NCBI RefSeq assembly: GCF_031081985.1
Contig: NZ_JARWSK010000008.1
Span: 105,937-169,936 of the forward strand
Reading direction: 5' to 3'
DNA length: 64,000 bases
Source: Komagataeibacter xylinus
GTDB taxonomy: Bacteria; Pseudomonadota; Alphaproteobacteria; Acetobacterales; Acetobacteraceae
Part shown: piece by piece, positions 55,225 to 64,000 of the stretch
Position numbering within the stretch: the first letter of the stretch is position 1
How the letters are laid out: each line of letters begins with the position of its first letter
Notes under the pieces: generated by a model
The model's database searches: none
Told to the model about the DNA's origin: nothing
The model's input: only the letters and a program-made list of their open reading frames with translations
Translations under genes and position numbers: made by a program

Positions 55225-56562
55225 TTAGGTTACCTTCGAGTTTGGAAAGGTGACACACACACCAAATCCTCTGGCAGATCCTGTAAGTGGGGAACGTAAG
55301 CGCAGAGTAACGTCCATTTGGGTAGCGATATTACTGGCAATGGCGAGACCCAGGCCACTGCCATGATTACCGGTCCCGCCGCGCACGAATGGGCTAGTCA
55401 GCCGCTGGAATATGCCGGGTGGCAGCGCGGGGCAGTCATTGGTGATGTCGATTCCACCATCTGGTAGCACGGCCACCCGCACGGGCATATGGTGCCCTCC
55501 ATGCAGCAGGGCGTTTTCAAGCAGGTTGCGCAACATGATGCCGGTCGCATCCATGTCACCATGTACGAATATGTGGTGAATCCCGTCTGGCGCGATGACA
55601 ATGCCCTGCCCGTCACACGGATTATGCCCAAGATCATCGACAAGGACACGCACTACGGTCATCAGGTCGAAACGGTCGCGCCGGAAAGCGACGCCGGACG
55701 AGGCGCGGGAAAACTGCAGCAGTTTTTCCACCGTGCGGCCCAGCCTGCGGGTCCGGTCGGCAATGACCTCCACCCGCCGGCCCGTATCCGAACCCGCCGG
55801 CATCAGTCGGCCCAGCATCTGTACCTGCGCCAGAAGGGCTCCAAGCGGGTTACGCAGTTCATGCGCAGCGCTTGCGGCAAAGGCGCGCTCGGTAGAGAGC
55901 GCTGCCTCCAACCGCGCCAACAGCGTATTGATCGAGCGCTGGATGGAGACTAGTTCGTCAGGGAGATCAAGGGGAGGAATGGGCTGAAGGTTGCCGCTGC
56001 CACGTGCGCGCATCTCGTCATGCAGCAGGTCCAGCGGGCGCAGGGCGCGCCGCACGATCAGGCGCACCAGCCACCAGATCACCGGCATGAAAAGCAGCAT
56101 GGGCACGACAGAGATCAGCATCGCGCGCCGGACGGCCTCGCGCCGGTGGAAGGTCGGTTCCCCCACAAGGACACGGTATTTCTCCGCCACGGGTGACGCG
56201 ACATAAACGCGAAAATGCGGGACGTTGGCAAACCCGGTCCGCCAGTTGCTGACAAATGCGGTTTGCGGGGCATTCTGGGAACGCAGCACGACATGTCCAC
56301 TCACGTCCACGACCTGATAGGCCAGTGTGCGCGGTCCGGCCTCGGGCAGCCAGGCGATGGATGACGCCGCACCCGGTTCGTGCAGTCGCGTGGCCACCGC
56401 CGTCTGCAACCGCTCGGCCACTTCCTGCAGCGAGTTATCCAGCCGTTCCGTCACCTCGTAGCGGGTAAATCCGCCCACGGCGATACTGAGGATCAGCAGC
56501 CCCAGAATAACGACCATAAGTACGCTGCTGATGATGCGGGTGGACAGGCTCCAGCTTTTCAT
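55225..56562 (-). CDS. czcS: Sensor histidine kinase of the czc-type operon
   Basis: A 445-residue kinase: a first helix near residue 20, a periplasmic domain of about 120 residues, a second helix near 150, and HAMP. The His is in SAAHELRNPLGALLAQ, with NLLENALLHGG as N box and GNHGSGLGLAIASN as G box. It overlaps the response-regulator gene by four bases and is the last gene of the efflux operon, so it likely senses periplasmic metal. Confidence 0.9.
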   Translation of the reverse strand: MKSWSLSTRIISSVLMVVILGLLILSIAVGGFTRYEVTERLDNSLQEVAERLQTAVATRLHEPGAASSIAWLPEAGPRTLAYQVVDVSGHVVLRSQNAPQTAFVSNWRTGFANVPHFRVYVASPVAEKYRVLVGEPTFHRREAVRRAMLISVVPMLLFMPVIWWLVRLIVRRALRPLDLLHDEMRARGSGNLQPIPPLDLPDELVSIQRSINTLLARLEAALSTERAFAASAAHELRNPLGALLAQVQMLGRLMPAGSDTGRRVEVIADRTRRLGRTVEKLLQFSRASSGVAFRRDRFDLMTVVRVLVDDLGHNPCDGQGIVIAPDGIHHIFVHGDMDATGIMLRNLLENALLHGGHHMPVRVAVLPDGGIDITNDCPALPPGIFQRLTSPFVRGGTGNHGSGLGLAIASNIATQMDVTLRLRSPLTGSARGFGVCVTFPNSKVT

Positions 56563-57230
56563 GAGCCGTTCTTTCCATCCAGGCAGTAACCACGACCGCG
56601 TATGGTCCGGATCACGTTATTGCCCAGCTTGCGCCGCAGGCGGCTGATGAAGACCTCGACAGTATTGCTGTCCACTTCGCGATCCAGCGCATAAAGGACC
56701 GTGTCGATCTGCTGGCGCGAATAGATCCGGCCCGGACTGCGCGAGAGCAGTTCCATGATGCTCCATTCGCGCGCGGTCAGGTCCAGCCGCTCGCCATCAC
56801 GCGATACGGACCGGTTCTCCCGGTCTATCGTAATCTCTCCCACGCGGCAGTGCGCCTGCCTGCGCGGCGATGCATACCGGCGGGCTACCGCCGCAATGCG
56901 GGCCACGAGTTCATTCAGGTCATAGGGCTTGACGATATAATCATCCGCCCCTTCGGACAGACCCGCGATACGGTCACTGATCTGGTCTTCTGCCGTGGTG
57001 ATGAGGATGGCGATGTCAGACGATGTCCGGCGGACCTCACGCAGCAGGTCGCGCCCGCTTCCATCGGGCAGGCCAAGGTCGAGCAGTATGAAATCATAAT
57101 CGACCGTTGCCATGGCCGCGCGCGCGTCCTCCAGCGTCGTGAACCAGTCCACGGCATGCCCGTCCAGACCCACGCGCTCCTGCACCGCCACACCCAGATC
57201 GTATTCATCCTCGACAATAAGGATACGCAT
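56559..57230 (-). CDS. czcR: OmpR-family response regulator of the czc-type operon
   Basis: A 223-residue regulator with MRILIVEDEYDLG, the Asp in FILLDLGLPDGSG, and the Lys in YIVKPYDLNEL. The output domain contains LDLTAREWSIMELLSRSPGR and ends IRTIRGRGYCLD. Overlaps of one base with the pump gene and four with the kinase show tight coupling. It is a strong candidate for binding the 16-base motif ahead of this operon. Confidence 0.92.
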   Translation of the reverse strand: MRILIVEDEYDLGVAVQERVGLDGHAVDWFTTLEDARAAMATVDYDFILLDLGLPDGSGRDLLREVRRTSSDIAILITTAEDQISDRIAGLSEGADDYIVKPYDLNELVARIAAVARRYASPRRQAHCRVGEITIDRENRSVSRDGERLDLTAREWSIMELLSRSPGRIYSRQQIDTVLYALDREVDSNTVEVFISRLRRKLGNNVIRTIRGRGYCLDGKNGS

Positions 57231-60200
57231 CAGTCCTGATCCTTTTCCCGCATGACCCGGGCGTATAATGAAGGCAATACCAGCAACGTCAGGAGCGTGG
57301 ACGAAACCAGTCCCCCGATCACCACGCTGGCCAGCGGGCGCTCGACTTCCGCGCCCGCACTTTCGGAAAACGCCATGGGAAAAAAGCCAAGGCTGGCGAC
57401 AAGGGCTGTGGCCATGACGGGACGGAAGCGGGATTCCGCGGCCGCAAAGGCCGCCTGTGCCACGGCCATTCCCCGTGCCCGCAGGGCTGCGATCTCACTG
57501 ACCAGCACCACGCCATTCAGGATCGCCACGCCAAACAGCGCGATGAAGCCGATCCCCGCCGAAATGCTGAACGGCATGCCGCGCAGCGTCAGCGCCACGA
57601 TGCCGCCGGTTGCCGCCACCGGCAGGTTGACGAACACCAGCAGCGCGGGCCGCACCGCGCCAAACGCCACCACCAGCAGCGCAAAGATCAGGCCAAGGGC
57701 AACGGGCAGCACGATTTCCAGCCGCCTTGTGGCTGATTGCAGGTTACGGAACTGCCCGTCCCATTCCATGGTATATCCTGCGGGCAGTTTCACCTCCCGC
57801 GCCACACGGGCCTGCGCTTCGGCCACGTAACCGGCCAGGTCGCGCCCGCGCACATTGGCCTGCACCACCATGCGCCGGCGGACCCGGTCACGGCTTATGC
57901 GCGGCGGGCCATCGACTTCATGCACATGCGCCACCTGTGACAGCAGGACATTGCCCTGCCCGTCCATGCGCCGGACCTGCAGCGCGGCGACGGCGGCGGC
58001 AGATGTAACAGTGCGGGGGTCAAGACGCACCTGCGTGCCGATGATGGCATTGTCCACGATGACCGGCCTTGTACCGACATGCCCGCCAACCGCCTCCACC
58101 GTATCCAGAATGTCCTGCACCGCCACATTGCGGCTGGCGGCCTGCGTGCGGTCGATATCGGCGACGATCAGCGGTACGGTGCCATCACCCGCCGCCGCGA
58201 CGTCTGCCGCTCCCTTCACCCCCGACATGGCTGCCACCACCCGGTCACCCAGATTGGCCAGCGTGGCCAGGTCATCGCCAAAGATCGACACCGCGATCTG
58301 CGTGCGCACGCCAGACAGCAGGTCGTCCATGCGCATCTGCACCGGCTGGCTCCACGAATACAGCGCATCGGGCAGTTCGCGCCGCAGGGTGTCATCCATC
58401 GCGGCCACAAGCCCCGCCTGCGTGCGGGCGGTCTTCCATGTAGAGGGCGGGTTGAGGAAGATGAAGCTGTCGGTCTCGTTCACGCCCATCGGGTCGGTCG
58501 GAATGGCGGATGTGCCGGTATTGCTGACCACGGAGCGCACTTCGGGAAAGCGGCGCAGGATCTGTTCCTGCTTCGTGACCGACGCCAGCACGGTGTCGAG
58601 CGAGGCCGAGGGCAGCCGCGTGGTGGTGACCGCCAGCGCCCCTTCATCAAGCTGGGGAATGAACTCACCGCCCAGCCTCATCGCAAGCCCCGCTGAAAGG
58701 GCCAGCACCACCAGCGTACCGCCAAACAGGATGCGTGGATGGGTTTCCCCCCATGTCACCATATGGGTATAGGGCCGGCGCAGGAAGGCAATCAGCCGCG
58801 TATCACCCGCAGGCCGCACGCCCCCCAGCGCAAGGGCGGCCAGGACGGGCACGCAGATGAAGCAGTACGCCAGCGACGCCAGCAGCGCCATGATGACCGT
58901 CTGCGCCATGGGGCGGAACATGTGCCCCTCGATCCCCTGCAGGGTCAGGATCGGCAGGTAGACCATGATGATGACCAGTATGGCAAACCCCACCGGGCGC
59001 ATGACCTGCTGCACGGACGAGATGACCAGCGGGATGAATTCCGCTTCCGGTTCTTCCTCCCGCCGCGACAGCACATGTTCGATCACCACCAGCGAACCAT
59101 CGACAATCATGCCGAAATCGATTGCGCCAAGGCTGAGCAGGTTGGCCGAGATACCGAACTGCCGCATGCCCGCCATCGCGCAGACAAGGGCAACCGGAAT
59201 GACCGAGGCAATGACAAGGGCGGCCTGCCAGCTCCCGATCACCACCACCAGCACCCCCACCACCAGCACGGCGCCCATGACCAGGTTGTCACGCACGGTG
59301 GCGATGGTCTGCCCGGTCAGGGTGGCGCGGGTGTAATAGGGTTCGATCGTAACCCCGGCGGGCAGCGCCTGCCTTATGCCCGGCAGGGCGCGGTCGATCG
59401 CGGCAAGGGTGGCGTTGGAACTGGCCCCGCTTTCCATCATCACCACGCCGATCACGATTTCGCCCTGCCCGTCGCGCGTTACCGCCCCCAGCCGGGTGCG
59501 CGCACCGGTGGTGATGCGCCCCAGGTCACGCAGCCGCACGACTGAACCATCAGGGTTGGTCCGCACGGCGATGTTGCCAAAATCTGCAAGGCTGCCCACC
59601 AGCCCGCGTCCGACCACGCTCTGCTGTTCGGCATGGTGCGTGATCCATCCGCCGCCGGATGCCGCGTTGCCGGCATCCACCGCACGATAGACCTCGCCTA
59701 CCGAAAGGTTGCTGCCGATCAGCCGCGCGGGGTCCAGCGTCACCTCATAGGTTTCTTCCGCCCCGCCATTGACGTTGACATCCACCACACCGGGTACAAG
59801 ACGCATCTGCGGCACCACGGTCCAGTTCATGATGCGGTTGAGTTCCATGAGCGAACGCCCCGCGCCACGGATCTGGAACTGCATGATTTCGCCCATGCCA
59901 GTGGCCAGCGGCCCCATGCTGACGGTAATGCCGGGCACGGATATGTTTGAACGCGCCTGCTGTATGCGCTCGTTCACGCGGGTGCGGTCCAGGTTGATGT
60001 CGGTATCATCGGCAAACTGCACATACACCACCGAGACGCCGCCGCGCGATACGGAACGCAGGTCAGTCATGCCGGGGATTCCGGTCATGCTGGTCTCGAC
60101 GGGAAAGGTGATGAGTTTTTCCACTTCCTCCGTCGCAAGGCCCGGCGCCACGACCGAGACGAGAACCTGCCGGGGCGAAATATCCGGCACCGCTTCCACC

Positions 60201-60304
60201 GGCAGGCCCAGGACAGTCATGATGCCCGCGGCCAGCAGCAGGCCAAGACCGCCCAGCACCAGCATGCGCGCGCGGATCAGGGTGGCAAGGTAGGCATGTG
60301 CCAT
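57230..60304 (-). CDS. czcA: Heavy-metal RND efflux pump, inner-membrane subunit (CzcA-type)
   Basis: A 1024-residue RND transporter of the heavy-metal group. The helix IV motif reads DFGMIVDGSLVVIE, the DFG-DG pattern of divalent-cation pumps (Co, Zn, Cd, Ni), not the monovalent Cu/Ag pattern of CusA. GLPVEAVPDISPRQVLV at the N terminus and the large periplasmic loops TFPVETSMTGIPG and PPSTWKTARTQAG are as in the family. It forms a trans-envelope pump with the two genes upstream. The exact metal is not determined. Confidence 0.94.
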   Translation of the reverse strand: MAHAYLATLIRARMLVLGGLGLLLAAGIMTVLGLPVEAVPDISPRQVLVSVVAPGLATEEVEKLITFPVETSMTGIPGMTDLRSVSRGGVSVVYVQFADDTDINLDRTRVNERIQQARSNISVPGITVSMGPLATGMGEIMQFQIRGAGRSLMELNRIMNWTVVPQMRLVPGVVDVNVNGGAEETYEVTLDPARLIGSNLSVGEVYRAVDAGNAASGGGWITHHAEQQSVVGRGLVGSLADFGNIAVRTNPDGSVVRLRDLGRITTGARTRLGAVTRDGQGEIVIGVVMMESGASSNATLAAIDRALPGIRQALPAGVTIEPYYTRATLTGQTIATVRDNLVMGAVLVVGVLVVVIGSWQAALVIASVIPVALVCAMAGMRQFGISANLLSLGAIDFGMIVDGSLVVIEHVLSRREEEPEAEFIPLVISSVQQVMRPVGFAILVIIMVYLPILTLQGIEGHMFRPMAQTVIMALLASLAYCFICVPVLAALALGGVRPAGDTRLIAFLRRPYTHMVTWGETHPRILFGGTLVVLALSAGLAMRLGGEFIPQLDEGALAVTTTRLPSASLDTVLASVTKQEQILRRFPEVRSVVSNTGTSAIPTDPMGVNETDSFIFLNPPSTWKTARTQAGLVAAMDDTLRRELPDALYSWSQPVQMRMDDLLSGVRTQIAVSIFGDDLATLANLGDRVVAAMSGVKGAADVAAAGDGTVPLIVADIDRTQAASRNVAVQDILDTVEAVGGHVGTRPVIVDNAIIGTQVRLDPRTVTSAAAVAALQVRRMDGQGNVLLSQVAHVHEVDGPPRISRDRVRRRMVVQANVRGRDLAGYVAEAQARVAREVKLPAGYTMEWDGQFRNLQSATRRLEIVLPVALGLIFALLVVAFGAVRPALLVFVNLPVAATGGIVALTLRGMPFSISAGIGFIALFGVAILNGVVLVSEIAALRARGMAVAQAAFAAAESRFRPVMATALVASLGFFPMAFSESAGAEVERPLASVVIGGLVSSTLLTLLVLPSLYARVMREKDQD

Positions 60305-61455
60305 CAGTCTGCATCCATTCCGGCCAGACCGATGACGGAACGCAGGGCAAAACTACCATGACCCACCACCGGCTCGCCCTCTGTCAGGCCGGAACGCAGC
60401 ACTGCCTGCCGCCCGTCATCCAGTGCCACATCGACCACGACCGGCCGGTAGTCCGTCGCGTTCACCCGCACGAACACGACGCTGCGCCCGTCAATCTGCT
60501 GGATGGCTTCGGACGGCACGACAAGACCCGCCACGCTGTCACGCTGAGCCAGTGCGGAATCCAGCACCATACCGGGCACCAGCGCGCCAGTGGGGTTTGA
60601 CACACGGCTTATGACCCGGACCAGCCCGGTCAGGGAACTGGCCATCCCGTCCACCGTATCGATACGGGATGTAAACGGGCCGTCTGCCGTCCGCGTTACC
60701 TGCTGGCCGCCTGGTGCGATCCGCGCCGCCTGGTCCGGCGGGATGTCGGAGACAAGCCATATGCTGGACAGATCCGCGACGGTGGCCACATCCATGCTCG
60801 GGTCCACATCACCCGCCACTGACGTACCGATCACCTGCACCATGCCGTTGACAGGGGAGATCAGGGTCGAGGTTTCGTCTTCCGCGCCCTGACTGTCCTG
60901 CTCCGATGATGAATTGAACTCCTCGGCAAAACGGTGGCCCAACGTGTCCACATCCGCCTGGCGTGCACGCATGGTGGCATCCGCCTGTGCCAGCACGTCC
61001 TGCCTGCGGCGCAGTTCGGCCAATGATATGCTCTCGCCAGCCAGTGCCCTAGCCCGCTGCACCGCGCCTGCCGCATCGGTCCGGGCCGCAATGGCGGCAG
61101 CAAGCGCTGCACGCATCTGAACCGCCTGCAGGCGCGCAACATGCAGGGAATGATCCTGATAGCGCACCAGCGCCTGCCCCCGCTGCACGGATGCTCCGGG
61201 CTGTACCAGTACTGCCAGCACCTTGCCACTGCCGGCGGGATGGATATGCACGACCCGCGTCGTATCGGGCATGACCCGGCTCATGACCGGCAGCATGGGT
61301 GCCACGCGACCCGGCGTGGCCGTGACGATGGTTACCCCTTCATTGGCAACCGCCGCCCCGTCCAGCTTCACGATCGGGGGCAGCGCCCCCTCCCCTGCAT
61401 GGGCAGGCAGGGCGGGCAGGCCGAGAAGAAACAGGATGGAGGCAATCCGCTTCAT
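60304..61455 (-). CDS. czcB: RND efflux periplasmic adaptor (CzcB-type)
   Basis: A 383-residue adaptor with a signal peptide (MKRIASILFLLGLPALPAHA). A barrel-sandwich half (HPAGSGKVLAVLVQPGASVQRGQALV) is followed by a helical hairpin (residues about 120-190) and the second lipoyl half (STLISPVNGMVQVIGTSVAG). It joins the inner-membrane pump to the outer channel. ATG 61455 gives the signal peptide and overlaps the czcC stop by four bases. Confidence 0.91.
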   Translation of the reverse strand: MKRIASILFLLGLPALPAHAGEGALPPIVKLDGAAVANEGVTIVTATPGRVAPMLPVMSRVMPDTTRVVHIHPAGSGKVLAVLVQPGASVQRGQALVRYQDHSLHVARLQAVQMRAALAAAIAARTDAAGAVQRARALAGESISLAELRRRQDVLAQADATMRARQADVDTLGHRFAEEFNSSSEQDSQGAEDETSTLISPVNGMVQVIGTSVAGDVDPSMDVATVADLSSIWLVSDIPPDQAARIAPGGQQVTRTADGPFTSRIDTVDGMASSLTGLVRVISRVSNPTGALVPGMVLDSALAQRDSVAGLVVPSEAIQQIDGRSVVFVRVNATDYRPVVVDVALDDGRQAVLRSGLTEGEPVVGHGSFALRSVIGLAGMDAD

Positions 61456-62699
61456 GGCACAACACCTGTTGCAATCAGCATGCGGATGCTGGCGACATGC
61501 CATTCCACCTCAGCCCGGGCACTGGCCAGTCGGGTATTGGCGGCCGCCTGCCGGGCGGCAAGCGCCGTATCCACACCGGCTTCGCCTACCCGCCAGGCCC
61601 GTTCCTGCGCCTGGGCCCGCTTTTCCATATTCTCTGCGGCACTGCGGGTAGCCTGTCGTGCCGTGGTGGCCGCGATCAGGCGTTCACGCACGCGCATCAT
61701 TTCCAGATGCACCATGCGCCGCGCCTGCGTTTCCTGGCTGGTGGCCGTGGCCAGGCGGTTGCGGGCTTCGGACATGATGGGCGTGTTACGGACCTCGCTG
61801 GGCAGGGGGATGCTGAAATTCACGCCCACACGATCATCCCACGGGCTGCCGTACTGCTTTTCATGAATGGCGTCCACGCCGATTTCCGGGTTGGGCATGA
61901 ACGAACGGCGCGCCAGTTTCATGTTCGCTTCGGCGGCTTCCACATTGCGGTGCGCGACCTTTATGCGGGGATCGTTGTCTTCCATGTCGCGCGGGCTGAC
62001 AAAACGGGCCTGCGTCACGTCGCCGCCACCATAACGGCTCAGGTCAGGCACAACCGGGCGCCCCAGCAGCACCTCCAGGGCCGTAGTCGCGTTCTGCGCT
62101 TCCTCCTGTGCCAGGGCCAGTTCATCGCGCGCGTTCTCCATCGCCGCCTGCGCCACCTGCCCGTCGGTCGCGGCCAGTTCGCCCCCCTGCACCGCGCGCG
62201 TGGCGCTGGCGGCCATGCGCGCGGTCGCATCATACAGGGTGCGGGCCACATCCACCCGGCTGCGGGCGATCAGGGCGGCGGCGCCTGCATCAAGCACCCG
62301 GATGGACAGTGCCATGTGTTCGACATTGAGCTGTTCATCAATCGACGCGGCTTCCGCGCTGGCGACCTGTTTCGTGGCGCTGCCCTGCCCCGGCAGCCAT
62401 AGCGGCACCGACACGCCGCCCTGATAGGTTGTATAGCCTTCGTTACTGCCCAGCATGTGGTCATCCATGTATTCACCCGACAGGGTCGGGCCGCCGGCAA
62501 ACCATGACCCGGCAGCGCTGGCGCGGGCGCGGGCGGAATGATGGCCGACCTGAAGTTCGGTGCGGACGGGATCGATCGCCCAGGCCATGCCGACGGCTTC
62601 ATGGAAGGATGGGCCAGGGCGGGCGTCCTGGGCCAGGGCCATCCATGGCAGGGCACAGGCCATGGCGATCGACACGATGGGGGGGATGGCGCGGTTCAT
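61452..62699 (-). CDS. czcC: RND efflux outer-membrane channel (CzcC/TolC-type)
   Basis: A 415-residue outer-membrane factor with a signal peptide ending at ALAQ. The two coiled-coil repeats of the OEP family are present (LAQEEAQNATTALEVLLGRP and ERAWRVGEAGVDTALAARQ). It starts 11 bases after the upstream secreted-protein gene and overlaps czcB by four bases. Confidence 0.9.
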   Translation of the reverse strand: MNRAIPPIVSIAMACALPWMALAQDARPGPSFHEAVGMAWAIDPVRTELQVGHHSARARASAAGSWFAGGPTLSGEYMDDHMLGSNEGYTTYQGGVSVPLWLPGQGSATKQVASAEAASIDEQLNVEHMALSIRVLDAGAAALIARSRVDVARTLYDATARMAASATRAVQGGELAATDGQVAQAAMENARDELALAQEEAQNATTALEVLLGRPVVPDLSRYGGGDVTQARFVSPRDMEDNDPRIKVAHRNVEAAEANMKLARRSFMPNPEIGVDAIHEKQYGSPWDDRVGVNFSIPLPSEVRNTPIMSEARNRLATATSQETQARRMVHLEMMRVRERLIAATTARQATRSAAENMEKRAQAQERAWRVGEAGVDTALAARQAAANTRLASARAEVEWHVASIRMLIATGVVP

Positions 62700-62710
62700 G
62701 CTTCAGGCCA

Positions 62711-63187
62711 TCATGGAATGGCGCGACCACCATGGCTGATCCGTTCGGCCAAATCGCTCCACAGTCGCGCCATCAGCAGATTGATCTCGGACGTGACCGA
62801 AAACGGGGACTGCGAACGCGCCAGGGGCGAAAGGGACATGCGTTCCCCGATGACAAAATGCCCCTGCGAGAACAGCCGGGCCGAAATCGCCCCCTGCTGC
62901 CCCTGCCCCATGGGCCTCGTAACGGAAATACGCAGGTGTGGCGGCGGGTCGGCAATGAGACCGAAGACATGCCGTTCAGCTTCATCAGAGGGGCACGCCA
63001 CGCCCTGCAGCACGGCGTCACGCAGTACGGAATGGGGATAACCCCCATACATGCCATCTACATGCAAACGTATACCATGCCGGACCGTCATACATATGCC
63101 CTCTGTCCCATCATCCGCCCAAGCGGCCGACACCCCTAGGAAGAAAATACAGGCTGCATACAGACTATCCCGCACTATCCTTTGCAT
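62711..63187 (-). CDS. Secreted protein of unknown family (paralogue 2), first gene of czc operon
   Basis: A 158-residue protein with a signal peptide (cleavage near SAAWA). It shares most of its mature part with the protein at 47.5 kb: GIRLHVDG-YGGYPHSVLRDAV, GQGQQG, LFSQGHFVIGERMSLSP and QSPFSV. Two cysteines are conserved (GIC and ACPS). It is 11 bases ahead of czcC on the same strand and thus belongs to the efflux operon. The family is not recognised. A periplasmic metal-binding or sensor role is inferred from context only, and it carries no obvious His or Met cluster. ATG 63187 is used. Confidence 0.78.
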   Translation of the reverse strand: MQRIVRDSLYAACIFFLGVSAAWADDGTEGICMTVRHGIRLHVDGMYGGYPHSVLRDAVLQGVACPSDEAERHVFGLIADPPPHLRISVTRPMGQGQQGAISARLFSQGHFVIGERMSLSPLARSQSPFSVTSEINLLMARLWSDLAERISHGGRAIP

Positions 63188-63263
63188 AATAAGCGTCTGT
63201 TCCCCGGCGTACATAAAGTTCCTGCCATCACGACGACGACTTTCTGACGGTAACAGAGAAACC

Positions 63264-63279
63264 TGACGTGAACCTGAAC
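63264..63279 (-). promoter_or_regulatory. Shared 16-base motif, copy 3
   Basis: On the minus strand this reads GTTCAGGTTCACGTCA, identical to the copy at 47430. It lies 76 bases ahead of the ATG at 63187, almost the same distance as the other copy (79). It probably controls the whole czc-type operon. Confidence 0.6.
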
Positions 63280-63366
63280 ATCCGGTCTACAAAAGAAAAT
63301 TTATATTATGAAAATGATTATCATTTCTATATTTAGAGTAAGCGATAATTTCATATGTGAATTTAA

Positions 63367-64000
63367 GGCTCTGTTAGAGCCTGAATTAGAAAGCGGTTTG
63401 ATTGATTTGTCTCAGCACCCTGCAGATATGGACAATCATCAACTGTGCACAGGATAACGAGATTGGTGCCTCGACATGTTTCGTGAAACGGCGGCAGCGT
63501 CCGAGTCATACGAAGCGACGCTCCACGATCCAGCGTTTCGGCATGATGATGAAGCCTTCAGCCCGATCGCTGCGCTTGACGATCTCGATCGTCCGTCGGC
63601 CACGTTCGACCAGCACACCACGCAACTTCTCGCCAGCATATCCACCCTCACCAATCAGATGGCGCAGCCAAGCGAACAATGAGCGTATTTTGCTTGCTGC
63701 CGGCGGCGCACCGTTATGATCCTGAATGTCGGCGGGATGCACGACAGCTGCCACGACATGACACAGCGTGCCGGTCGAGATATGCCGCTCGCGACCCTTG
63801 ATTTTTTTTGCTCGCGTCATAACCACAGCGGCCGCTGTTGTAGCGGTTTTAACCGACTGGCTGTCAATAACACCCACCGAAAGCGTGGCGTCTTGCCCAC
63901 TTGTGCTGCTCTGCCACAGCTGGCTAGAGGGTGTTATGCACCTTGGGCGAGCATAGCTGCATTTCTTAGCATGAAGCACGCGAACGCGATGACATGGAGA
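63367..64000 (-). mobile_element. IS5-family element, broken, running off the window
   Basis: The minus-strand frame carries VGVIDSQSVKTA, HVVAAVVHPADIQDHNGAP, GEGGYAGEKLRGVLVERG and EIVKRSDRAEGFIIMPKRWIVERRF of IS5-type transposases. After RRFV a TGA (63506) replaces the expected Trp codon, and the rest (LGRCRRFTKHVE) continues in frame to a TAA at 63386. Around 63820, GYDASKKIKGRERH is split between frames by two compensating shifts. An inverted end GGCTCTGTTAGAGCC at 63367-63381 marks the terminus. The 5' end is outside the window. Confidence 0.82.

Noticed and set aside
57230..60304. Calling the RND pump CusA (Cu/Ag)
   Set aside because: The helix IV motif is DFG-DG, typical of divalent-cation pumps.
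1..64000. tRNA, rRNA or CRISPR arrays
   Set aside because: No cloverleaf-like conserved arms, rRNA segments or regularly spaced repeats were noticed. A covariance search would be needed to exclude small RNAs.

Overview
This window reads as a chromosomal segment of an alphaproteobacterium, most likely an acetic acid bacterium (Acetobacteraceae, Komagataeibacter/Gluconacetobacter-like). The support is a high-GC backbone, a bd-type quinol oxidase, two OprB-type sugar porins, a MucR/Ros regulator, a LexA box of the alphaproteobacterial GAAC-N7-GAAC type ahead of imuA-imuB-dnaE2, and many IS5-, IS110- and IS3-type remnants. The genus is an inference. No rRNA, tRNA or CRISPR array was seen.

Layout. 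(1) 0-1.6 kb: end of cydA, then cydB and a tiny third oxidase subunit. (2) 1.6-8.8 kb: a molybdoenzyme block with a nitrate-reductase-associated protein, a YdeP-type oxidoreductase, moaA, mobA, moaD, moaE, fdhD and a LysR regulator. (3) 8.9-10.7 kb: MucR and serA, separated by a bidirectional terminator. (4) 11.1-13.7 kb: a DyP peroxidase with an encapsulin-targeting tail, its encapsulin shell and two small proteins. (5) 13.8-20.1 kb: SOS functions (SRAP protein, imuA, imuB, dnaE2). (6) 20.3-26.1 kb: a defence island with an AT-rich ATPase-TOPRIM protein, a CBASS pair (CD-NTase plus patatin phospholipase) and a divergent protein with a DisA_N-like nucleotide-binding domain. (7) 26.1-32.9 kb: a decay zone with IS110, IS5 and IS3 pieces, a broken Xre-RES toxin-antitoxin locus and a truncated copper ATPase, with an intact phospholipase C-type gene inside it. 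(8) 32.9-35.9 kb: a diiron oxidase-like protein, a methyltransferase and an ATP-grasp enzyme. (9) 36-41.6 kb: fetAB, a deleted multicopper oxidase, an RcnB-like protein and arsRCBH. (10) 42-47 kb: a B12-radical SAM enzyme and two convergent OprB porins. (11) 47.4-53.4 kb: a secreted protein of unknown family, cytochrome b561, a VIT-type transporter, a two-component system and a TauE-type permease. (12) 53.6-64 kb: a dead IS5, an Rrf2 regulator, a six-gene czc-type efflux operon with its own two-component system, and a broken IS5 copy.

How the parts work together. Regions 9, 11 and 12 form a metal and metalloid stress section. Two paralogous secreted proteins about 15 kb apart, one heading the czc operon, share an upstream 16-base motif. 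A third copy of the motif precedes cytochrome b561, suggesting one regulon under one of the two response regulators. The most novel candidate is the defence island at 22.4-26.1 kb: an ordinary two-gene CBASS head to head with a 577-residue DisA_N-like protein whose catalytic motifs are altered, so it may be a nucleotide sensor or decoy rather than a cyclase.
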